Part shown: piece by piece, positions 32,590 through 44,500 of the stretch
How positions within the stretch are numbered: position 1 is the stretch's first letter
Layout: every line of letters begins with the position of its first letter
The notes under the pieces: model-generated
Seen by the model: the letters and a program-made list of their open reading frames with translations, nothing else
Told to the model about the DNA's origin: nothing
The model's database searches: none
NCBI GenBank assembly: GCA_963989245.1
Contig: OZ022345.1
Span: 26,965,347 to 27,029,346, forward strand
DNA from: Nansenia antarctica
Taxonomy: Eukaryota; Chordata; Actinopteri; Argentiniformes; Microstomatidae
DNA: 64,000 nt
Direction: 5' to 3'
Program-made: the position numbers and the translations under genes

Positions 32590-35500
32590 ATGGCAGAGAT
32601 ACAGCAGTTGAAAGTGTTTATCTCTGAGCGATTAACAGCGGCAGCTTTTGAGATATTCGGGGCGGTGGAAAGAACGATGTCAGAGTACCAAGGAGAAGTC
32701 TCCCGTTGCCAGGAGGAGAACCACCGTCTACGGACGTTGCTAAGCGTCCGTTTTCAACCGGAGATAAAGCTCCATAGAACAGGTTCGTTTTGATTACAGT
32801 ACTACACTCAAGGCTGCAACTAGCTGCTACTCCGTTTTAATGTGAAGACCAAGTGATCTTGATGACTGAGGCATATGGGATGCTAGCCGGGCTGAGCGCC
32901 AAAATGCGTTTTGAACATGGAAACACCATGGATATGCTAGCTAGCTAGCTCTCAATGTCAAGCTATGGAGAGTGCTAAGCAGCTAGCGAACTACGTTTTA
33001 CTTTACAACTGTAAGGAGGTGTTTCAATAGCTATTATTATATCATGTGAGAAACCTTGTATTATTATATAAAGTGAGCAACATTGTAATGTAGCTGTAGC
33101 TAGACACACTGACTTTAATGTAGCTGTAGCTAGATCGTAGATGGTAAGGCCCAATCCCAACACACCCCTTGCCCCTACAGTTTTGCCCTACCCCTCCATT
33201 TTGCACATTTACAAGTAGGGGTAGAGTGTCCCGATTCTTGTTGGGATAGAGGGGTAGGGAGAAGTGTTAGGGCTACATGGCCCTCCAAACAGAGTTGTTT
33301 CAGAGGCACACTCCAAACTGAGTTGTTTCAGAGGCACACTCCAAACAGAGTTGTTTCAGAGGCACACTCCAAATCTAGTGTTATGAGAAATCTCCCAGAA
33401 TGCCTTGCGAATCATCGGTAAGATAGTGGCGAACTCACAAGCAACAAAAGAAAACCACAAAGGTCATTATGTTCTTCTTTAATACATTTGTAAAAGTGAT
33501 GATAATCATCATATTATCTTAGTTTAATGTCCTTTCAATGTATTATAGACCTCTTCTTTATCACAAGCATAACAAAAAATCGCTAGTATGCTGATGTAGA
33601 ATCGCGAGCGTTCATGCTTTTCTATGATACTACTGATGACGTATCAGGGACTTGAAGGGTTATCCCATTTAATAGGGGAAGCTTTCAACCACTATCCCTT
33701 GCAACTGTTCTGAGGGGCAAGCCGAAAAGAGAGTGGCTCTCCAGAACAAGGGGTAGGGGTGAAAAAGGGAAACAGGATTTAGCCTTGGTTACGAATCCTG
33801 GGCGCATTCAAAAACATTTGATTGGTGTTAGCACGAGAGTTCACCATATTGCTTAGACCAGTCTATCCTTTTAAATCCATCCAGTGTAGAGTGCACCATT
33901 CAGAGAGAGGTGTAGAGAATCAGGCCGCAGCCCCGTCAATGTGGAAGATGCTTTAGCACAACAATTCATAGTAGTGCCTAACCTCTGTTAGGTTTTTGGT
34001 AATCCGTATGTTTGTGAAATTAACTCCCCACTATGTGCCTCTTCCTTGGTTTACTCTACACAGATCCACCTTACAGCCCAGCTACCATGTCTGAACACAA
34101 GTCTACAGAGTCCCTGGGTTCTGGCTGTGGTTCTCCAGCCCAGACAAGCACAGAGCGGGGTCCCGAGATGGTGGCAGTAAAGCTGGAGGACTGCAGTCAA
34201 ACACTGGAACTCAATGTGGTAGTGAAAGAGGGGGAGGAGGAAGTGATGGTGACAGAAGAGGAAGGAGGAGAAGAAGTGGTGGAGAAAGACATGATGGTGA
34301 AAGAGGAGGAAAGAGTAGAGGATGTGGAGGAGATGGATGGTAAGTTAATGTTATGAAGTTGTCTAATGTTAGGATGAGTGGAAAGTGATATTTAGATAGT
34401 TCTCTCCATTTCCCTCCTTTCCTTTACATTTCATATGGTCTGGTTTTTATTGAGAAATATTGGTGTGAATCACTGTTGATAAATATGTGTGAACGAGTGC
34501 GCACATTTTGGTTCTGTTACCGGACCAACCAACCAAAAACCACAAACCTGAACAAACTATCATATAGACCACCGCCAGGTCACGCCACTCAAGGGAGCTC
34601 AGATGGAGCTGGCCAGGCAGTGATAGTGTTAGGGTCAGAATGACCCAGACAGTGATGGGGTCAGGGTTAGATGGAGCTGGCCCAGGCAGTTATAGGGTTA
34701 GGATCAGACTGAACCAGGCAGTGATAGCGTTAGGGTCAGACTGACCCAGGCAGTAATAGGGTTAGGGTCAGATGGAGCTGACCCAGGCAGTGATAGGGTT
34801 AGGGTCAGACTGAACCAGGCAGTTATAGGGTTAGGGTCAGAATGACCCAGACAGTGATGGGGTTAGGGTCAGATGGAGCTGACCCAGGCAGTGATAGGGT
34901 TAGGGTCAGACTGACCCAGGCAGTGATAGGGTTAGGGTCAGACTGACCCAGGCAGTGATAGGATTAGGGTCAGATGGAGCTGACACAGGCAGTGATAGCG
35001 TTAGGGTCAGATTGACCCAGGCAGAAAGAGGGTTAGGGTCAGATGGAGCTGACACAGGCAGTGATAGAGTTATGGTCAGACTGACCCAGGCAGTGATAGA
35101 GTTAGGGTCAGACTGACCCAGGCAGTGATAGCGTTAGGGTCAGACTGACCCAGGCAGTGATAGAGTTAGGGTCAGACTGACCCAGGCAGTGATAGGGTTA
35201 GGGTCACACTGACCCAGGCAGTGATGGGGTTAGGGTCAGACTGACCCAGGCAGTGATAGGGTTAGGGTCAGACTGACCCAGGCAGTGATAGGGTTAGGGT
35301 CAGATGGAGCTGACACAGGCAGTGATAGAGTTATGGTCAGACTGACCCAGGCAGTGATAGGGTTAGGGTCAGACTGACCCAGGCAGTGATAGGGTTAGGG
35401 TCAGACTGACCCAGGCAGTGATAGGGTTAGGGTCAGATGGAGCTGGCCCAGGCACTGATCGTAAGGTGTATGTACCCGTTTGGTAAGCTAACCCCATACT

Positions 35501-38500
35501 TTTATTTCTCATTCTTCTTAGAAAACCAGACCACCTTTTCTGTTCTTCTGTTCAGTCAATGTGGAAGACGCTTTACTACAGCATCTCATAGTAGTGCATA
35601 TCTTCTGTTAGGTTTCTGGTCATTTGTATGTTTGTGAAATTAACTCTCCACTGTTTGTGCCTCTTCCTTTGTTTACTACACAGATCCACCTCACAGCCCA
35701 GCTACCATGTCTGAACACAAGTCTACAGAGTCCCTGGGTTCTGGCTGTGGTTCTCCAGCCCAGACAAGCACAGAGCGGGGTCCAGAGATGGTGGCAGTAA
35801 AGCTGGAGGACTGCAGTCAAACACTGGAACTCAATGTGGTAGTGAAAGAGGGGGAGGAGGAAGTGATGGTGACAGAAGAGGAAGGAGGAGAAGAAGTGGT
35901 GGAGAAAAACATGATGGTGAAAGAGGAGGAAAGAGTAGAGGATGTGGAGGAGATGGATGGTAAGTTAATGTTATGAAGTTGTCTAATGTTAGGATGAGTG
36001 GAAAGTGATATTTAGATAGTTCTCTCCATTTCCTTCCTTTCCTTTACATTTCATATGGTCTGGTTTTTATTGAGAAATATTGGTGTGAATCACTGTTGAT
36101 AAATGTGTGTGAACGAGTGCGCACATTTTGGTTCTGTTACCGGACCAACCAACCAAAAACCACAAACCTGAACAAACTATCATATAGACCACCGCCAGGT
36201 CACGCCACTTAAGGGAGCTCAGATGGAGCTGGCCAGGCAGTGATAGTGTTAGGGTCAGAATGACCCAGACAGTGATAGGGTCAGGGTTAGTTGGAGCTGG
36301 CCCAGGCAGTTATAAGGTTAGCATCAGACTGACCCAGGCAGTGATAGGGTTAGGGTCAGATGGAGCTGACCCAGGCAGTGATAGGGTTAGGGTCAGATGG
36401 AGCTGACACAGGCAGTGATAGAGTTATGGTCAGACTGACCCAGGCAGTGATAGGTTTAGGGTCAGACTGACCCAGGCAGTGATAGGGTTAGTTTCAGATG
36501 GAGCTGGCCCAGGCACTGATCGTAAGGTGTATGTACCCGTTTGGTAAGCTAACCCCATACTTTTATTTCTCATTCTTCTTAGAAAACCAGACCACCTTTT
36601 CTGTTCTTCTGTTCAGTCAATGTGGAAGACGCTTTACTACAGCATCTCATAGTAGTGCATATCTTCTGTTAGGTTTCTGGTCATATGTATGTTTGTGAAA
36701 TTAACTCTCCACTATGTGTTTCCTCTTCCTTTGTTTACTACACAGATCCACCTCACAGCCCAGCTACCATGTCTGAACACAAGTCCACAGACTCCCTGGG
36801 TTCGGACTGTGGTTCTCCAGCCCAGACAAGCACACAGCGGGGTCCAGAGATGGTGGCAGTGAACCTGGAGGACTGCAGTCAAACACTGGAACAGAATGTG
36901 GTAGTGGAAGAGGAGGAGGGAGAAGTGATGGTGAAAGAAGAGGAGGAAGGAGGAGAAGTGGTGCAGAAAGATGTGATAGGAGAGGAAATAGAGGACACAC
37001 ATTTGGGTGGTAAGTTCATGTGATGAATTTGCTAATGTTAAAATGGTATTCATTAGACAACTCCTAGTCAGTGCTCTATGGTGTTAATTGTGTACTACTG
37101 TAACAGTCAATACTTAATTTGACAGTGCCTCTTTAGTCTCTTCTATTGTGGCATTGACAAGTCTCTCTTGAACTCTGTGTTCAGTCATTATATTCTACAG
37201 ACCCCAGAGATGTTGTCACTTCTGCCCCGATACTGTTTTTTGCCACCGATACCGATCACAGATAATCTATGAGAAATATCGGCCGATATACTGCCGATAC
37301 CTATCAAATAATAGCCTAATACTAATAGGATAATAAAAAAAAGAAAATTAGTGTGGATGAGACAATTGACATTTAGAGCATCCGATAAAGCGAGGCCTAG
37401 GCCTAAATGTTTTAAAAGTCTTTTAAAAAATCTCCACAAACCTTTTGCTAGGCTGGCCGAGTTGTGTCTGTACACTTTCTCTGCCTTTTTCTTCTCCTTC
37501 TCTGCGGTCAGCTTTTCAAACTCGCCATGCTCTGCTACGTGATGCACAGTAAGGCCCGATCCCAATTCACCCCTATGACTCTGTTTCACCCCTCCTGCTC
37601 TGTTTCATGTTTTCATCGGGGGCTAGGGGGGAGGGGGAGGGCTATGCACGGCTCAGTTTGGAGATTCTTTGGGACCACGTTAGATTTCGGAGCCATAACC
37701 CTACCTCCCAGGATGCATTGCGAATCATCTACAGAAATCTGATTCCGCTCTAGGCAATGCGGAAGACAACCACACATGTCATTACTTTTTACTCTGTGAT
37801 TACTTGGTAATAGAGATTTGAAAAATTATGAAAATTATCTCATTATCTTAGTTTAATGTCATTCAATGCATTGTAGACCTTTTTTTAAAAATAACAAGCA
37901 TAACCAAAAATATATAACTAAAAAATAACCAATATATGCCGATGTGCTGTGCCTATGCTTAACATAGAAATACACCGTTCCAAAGTCCAGCGCGCTTCAG
38001 CCAAGTTTAAGATCTGAGGGTTTTGGTGCTCAGCAGTAGAGGACAATAATAGCTAAACTATAACCTGGGCACTTCCATTAGACTACCAAAAGCAAGACAA
38101 TGGAGCACTCATATCTGTGCGTTTGTCACCCTGTTCCTCTGCAACAAACGCAGAGATTGTATGAGCGCCCCGGCGTCCCAGTCCAATAGAAGCGCCAGGC
38201 ACAGCCTCCCCATAGAAATACACCATGTCATCGGAGCGCGATTCACATTTCTCAGATGTACAATCCTGTTTAAAAATAAATAATAATAATCTTACATGTG
38301 TCGTTTGACAGCGGGTGATGGATTTGATGTAAAGTTATCTATCAAACATTAGGCTGATTTGTGAATGTTAGTCACGCGTTAGGACCTATTTCATGTCGCA
38401 TTTCTCCTCTTTGATGGCATATGACGCTATAGCTATGGCACTTATTAAACCAAAACACGCAATCTAATCCAAGCAGTTGTTATTATGTAATATTATTGAT

Positions 38501-41500
38501 GGGTTATATCATGTTCTGACTAACAGCGGCTGTTTCTCCAGCGTTCCTGTCACATCGAATTTCGGAACGCCATGAAAATAAATCTGCCCTCCGTGTCTAA
38601 TGTTATCTATCTAACGTTACATGTTTTAAGGCTGATCTGTGCATGATACTGGTGCATTTTGACATACTTGCATTGACATGTTGCATTCCCCCCTTTGATG
38701 GCAGATGATGCCTGAAATTTACCTTAAGTTCAGCCGCGAAGTTCTTGCATGGTTTTCCTATCTCAGTGCAGACTGGCAGGGTAGGAGCACAGGATGATAG
38801 CCTACAGATCACCTATTCTGCCATGGTCTGATAATGAAGCATTGTTTTTTTTTGTTTGATGACTTTGATCCGTTAATAGTGTAAAACCGAGCGTCAATGC
38901 TTTTCTATGACACTACTGATGACGTATCAGGGTCTTGAAGGGTTGTCCCATTTCATAGGGAAAGATTTCAACCACTATGGCTTGTGGCTCTGTTCAGAGG
39001 CCTTGGCTCCAAAGCAAGTGGCACTCCAACACAGATAACATTTGCGTATCTGCAACTTCTGCACATGCTTCTGGTTAGGGGTGTAACGGATCACGGATAA
39101 TCCGTGATCCGTACGGATCGCCCCCCCACGGTTCGGCACGCATGTGTACCGCGGATCAATTGCAAAATGTAACCAAGTAATAATATTACTTAATATTAGT
39201 TAATATCCCTTGTAAATCACAATGTAGAGTTGCCATGAAAAGATAGACGCGACAGTTGCGTGCTTTCTTTTACTCTAAAGCGCAATGATAGGTTGATAAT
39301 GGGGGAAAAAATCCAGAACAACAAGGCTGCGTTCGTAAATTCGCTCTGGAATCTGATCAGCATTCATGGAACGCCTCTTGTCCAATCAAATTACTTGGTC
39401 CCTTTATGACGTCGGACCCAGTGTGCTCTCCGGCGCTCTCAGCAAATTTACGAACGCAGCCCAAGTGTTTCATGGCGAGTGCTGCTAATGTTGGCGACAG
39501 AGAAGAACTCGAAATGCCTCCCTCGTCATTTAAATCCCATGTATGGGAACACTTTGGCTTCTCTGTCAATTATAACAATGACGGACAGTGTCATTGGAAG
39601 TGTGGTTGATAGAAAAGTTACGGTGTTTAAGCGTTGTGCAACGAGAAAGTCGTACGAGCATGGCCACACATTTGACGGGAGTGTTGACGGGAGGCACGAA
39701 AAAGGCAGCTTGATAACTTCTGATAATGTAGCCAATTTTTTCATACCATGTTTAAAGTAAGGTTTCACTTTATTATATAGTTAAAAGTGGCAGAAAACAT
39801 GTTTATTTGTCTGCTTTAAAGAGCCCAGTCATTCACTGCTGCAACCAGGTGCCTCCTCCCTCTCTCCTACTGCATCATTTAAGTTGAATGAATGAATGAA
39901 TGAATGAATGAATGGTCTTTATTGTCATTAATATAGTACAGGTACCATACAACGAAATTTGTGAGGGGTGGCTCCCCTGGTGCTAGGAAAAAAATACTAA
40001 AAACAAGAAGGGAAAAGAGCTGGTTTACATAAATAAAGGCTATGTGTGGTGGCCTGGGAAAACCCGTCGGATGTCGCTGGCGTTCGTTCGTGGCAAAGAG
40101 CAAAAATAGATGGAAATCGCGATTTTGGCGATTTTGATATTATGTGGTATTCTAGTACTTTGAACTCCATACTACATTATGGTGAATAAACATTTTAAGA
40201 AAACAAAAGAGAAAGTACTTATTTTTATGTTTTTGTGGTGGGTAGTTTGCTAGAGAAACAAGGTCATTCTCATTTCCTAATTTCCTCATTCTCAGTTAAG
40301 CAACGCACGCACACATGAGCGAAAGGAGAGACGATACTTCCACCTGTGTTATTGCCAGTTTACTGATGCTCACAATATAAGCATAAAGTAATAACATCTT
40401 AACTAGAAGACACACAAAATTGGATCTGTCCCTCGCATACCGACGAGGCGAGCAGACTAACACCGCATCACAAGCAGACAAACGAGACCGGCCGATCTGC
40501 ATAGGCTCCTCCCCCGACCCAGAGGAGAAAGGGGGAGAAATCACCTTTCACTTTTTTTGACATGATACATTAAAATGCTCATAACTTTTTAAAATAAAGG
40601 GCTATCTCGGTCATTCAACCAGTTATGAATAGCTGAGAACTTCTAATTTATGGAAATATAAAAAAATGAAAATGTCAAAATGCCACCATGTGAAGGGTTT
40701 TCCCAGGCCACCACACATATCCACTATCCACTATACTATACTATACAAATAAAACACTGTGCACTGTACTCTATGCTATGCTATAAATATCCTAACATTT
40801 CCTATCTCTGAACCTTATGTGCATGAGGGTTGTCATAGTATGCACATAGTATTATTGCACATTCACACATTGAATGTGTGTTTCTGTTTAATATGTAGCC
40901 TAATGTTTGAGTGTAGAATATGTTATGTATATATATATATATACCAGTTTTGACATCTTGAATGTTGTTGGGTTTTACACAGTAAAAGTGGTGTTTTTAC
41001 AGAATTCGAGGAAAAAGCTTTTTATTTGTATTTGTATGTTTTGTGTTGATCCGAAAAATGATCCGATCCGTGACTCAAAAACCGTGACACGATCCGATCC
41101 GTGACTTAGGTGATCCGTTACACCCCTACTTCTGGTGCATACTGGGAACTGGAGTCCTAAGGTTATAAACACATATCACCAGACACACTGCTGACATATT
41201 TTAGTTTAACATGAGCATGAGAGAGTGGCTCGTTTAGGTTAATGAGCATGTGACAATGAATTGGCTCAAGTTGTTTGTGTCATTGATAGGGCTGTCCCTA
41301 ACGACTATTTTTCTGACGATTAATCTAGCGATTATTTTTCCGATTAGTCGGTTACTCTAACGACTAATTTAACAATTAGTCTAACAATATATTTTTTTAC
41401 AGTTCGATTAATGTATCACTTAATTTTCCTCAAAATAATGGCTGTATTGTCTCTCTCTGTTTAACAGTGTCTATATAAAGCACTCTGGGTAATAGCTGCT

Positions 41501-44500
41501 GCTCTTATAAAACAAAGCAGCGTATGACATGCACATTACTCAGACGGCCACCCCTTTAAATGATCAGCTGATGTATGGGGGCTGTCTGTGGGCCCGCAAT
41601 TAAACACAGACACCTTTAATTCGGCGAACTGCTACTACTACTACTGTAACTGCCTCTGTCAAACAGCCCCAGACACAGGGCACACTCACTGCTATGTTTA
41701 GCCAACTTGAATGCCAACATGGCCATCAGGGTTTTTCCTGGCTCAAAATGAGGCGGAGGTGGTACCAGTGGTGTTTGACATCGGGGGGGACCCATGAAGC
41801 AGGGCTGTCTGGGGGTCCTTTAACATCAAACACTTAATTTCTTGCTTTCTGGTTAATTAATATGCACCAATTTGTGCCCTTTCTGCATCAATTTATGGTG
41901 GAATTATTTATGTAAAGGAAAACACAATATTCAGGCACCAGATGACCATTCAAAATATAATGTAATATAATGCAATATAAGGCTCTCAGGCATTCTGTAC
42001 TTTCAAATATGTATTCTCCTTGAGCAGTCAACATACTATCAGCTATTTTGCTAGCAGAAACGAAAGCTAACTTATTTGCGAAACAGCGCCCCCGCCACCA
42101 CGTCGGCGCAGTGCCGCAATTGCAGTTAGAAATGACAGAAATCCACTGAGTGCAACGAAAATCGAAAATACGACCGTCAGTTTGTCGAGAGCTGGAGGCG
42201 GCTAGAAATATGACGGAGGCGGCCGCCTCATAATTCTCTATGCAGGAAAAACCCTGGCCATTTAGAAGTCTGTCCATCACCACAACACATAGCTAGCTAG
42301 TAGCTACATGGCTAGCTAACGTTACTCTCGCTGCTATGTTATGATTAGCTAAATTGATGCTAACGTAGCATGCGAGCTACGAGCTAGATAACGTAGGTGC
42401 GAGCACCACAATGACAATAGGCTACCGTAGCTAGCCAGCTACATAGCTAACGTTACTAACACCAGAAGACAAGACATACAAACTGTATAGAAGATTGATA
42501 CATTGAAAAAGGCATGAATATTTTCTGTTTTTCTCCCTCCCCTCCACCCACCCCTCCCTCTCAAACATGTCTGCATGCATATATACATATAGATTTGCCC
42601 ATCTACACACACACAAATATAAACAAGTTTACGACTAGCAGATCTTCTAGTAGGCACTAGGGGTGCAACGGTTCAGTTGGCCCACGGTTCGGTACGGTTC
42701 GGTATTTTGGGTCACGGTTTTCGGTACGGTTCGGTTCAGAAACAAATGCTACTATTTATTTACAAACTGTTACTTTACTTTATTTTGCTTATACATAATA
42801 TGGAACTTTAACATACACATGTATATGTTATGTATATAATGTATATATAATTGTATATAAACAAAAAACACTTTCAAAATGTCCAAAAATAAATAAACAC
42901 TTTCGAAAGTAAAAGTGCACTTTAGCCTTGACAGCTGGTAGCCCGTATACAAACAGGAGGAAAACAAATTCACACTACAAAAGTAACACTTTCCACATAG
43001 CGTTCCAACATGTCATGTGTTGTATTCCAACGAGTTGCGACATCGTGGATTAATTTGTGTTTTGGTAAATCTAACATATCTTGTTTAATTGTCAGAATAT
43101 GGTGGGCTGTGGTGCTTTTGTGGAAGAAAGTGACTGCATGTCTGATCTTACCCAGGAGGCGGGACACCGGGGTTATTGCCACTGCCTTCTTGGCGGCGAG
43201 ATTTACGACGTGCGCAAAGCGGCCGATCTGTGGCCCCAGTCCACCAGCTTCATGGATCGCATTTACGATATTTGCTGCGTTGTCTGTTGTTACGGGAATT
43301 GTTATGTTTGGCCTCTCCAACTTCCACTCAGTCACTGCATTTGTTAGTTCCTCTGCCAGGTGCGCGCTGGTATGGCTTTCGTATAGTGGACGAGTTTGCA
43401 GTACTGCGCTCTTCATCTCCCAATCCGGTGACATGTAGTGGACCGTGACAGTGAGGTAACTCTCCGTTGCCCGGGAGGTCCAACCCTCCGTAGTCAGTGC
43501 AAAGCTCTGTGTTTTTGCCAAATCGTCTTCAATGCCTCTGCGCGTTGTTTGGTAAATACCGGGGATTCTTTTGGTGCTGAATGATGTACGGGAGGGGACA
43601 CTGTAACGGGGCTCGAGAGTTTTTATCAGATTTCGAAAACCCAAATCTCCAACCACCGAAAAGGGCTGCAAATCCTTTGCAATGAACATCCCCACTGCAT
43701 TGGTTATTTTTTTGTGTTTCTCTGAAGTGGTAGTGTACGTCTGTCCGAACGCATCAGAGAGAGACTGCTGTCTGCTCACTGACGCTACCTGACTGGCTTT
43801 CCTGCTCCCAGTCAGTGTTATCGTTGAGTGGTAGCGGCGAATATGCTGGTTCATGTTAGAGGTGCAACCATTTGCATATGGCACACGCTTTAAGCAGAGC
43901 TTGCAGACAGTAATATTTCTGTCCACTGTTTCCCCCCCCTTATTGTCGTATTCAACGGGAAAAGCGAAATGACCCCACACCGCAGACTTGTAGGAATCCG
44001 GGGCTTCCTCAAACTGTTGCGGCGCTCTCAGAGCTAATTTACGAACGCAGCCAAATCGCAGCATAAACCGAAAACCGTCACGGTTCACTAGTGAATTGAG
44101 CCGTGGAACGCAAACCGTACCGTCCGTAAAAAAACCGAGAACCGTTGCACCCCTAGTAGGCACCCACTTCTTTACATATTTCATGGGGTTCCAACACTCA
44201 AGAGGAGGTCCAACTAGTTAAATAAAGATAAGAGCTGAGGTGTTTTCAATTCTCAGTTGTGTGCGCAAAGGTGTGACAACATTATTCATTTCTGAAAAAC
44301 CTCTTTCCCAATCTGCACTACTCACAGGAATGGTATCAATTGCATGTCTGAGTTTAAGAAGGGCTTTCTGCATGGTGATCTGTGTATGGTCTATTATGTT
44401 TGGCAATATAATATGCTATATTGAAGACATTCTTAGTGGAGGCTAGACACTCCTCTTGTGTTTTCAGAAAGTTTGACTCCAAAGTGTTTTCACCCTGTTT

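Larger units (their letters stand above)
39076..41128. mobile_element. hAT element with exact 8-bp duplication and nested insertions
   Basis: The ends TAGGGGTGTAACGGATCAC and GTGATCCGTTACACCCCTA are perfect inverted repeats. The duplication cttctggt is at 39068-39075 and 41129-41136. Inside is a BED-finger transposase start (39470-39605) and, nested, a LINE 3' end (39885-40870) that itself holds a MITE (40043-40711). The family is related to the element at 42658-44155. Confidence 0.9.

Noticed and set aside
34598..35455. Interstitial telomere
   Set aside because: TTAGGG occurs once in each ~29-bp unit, not in tandem.
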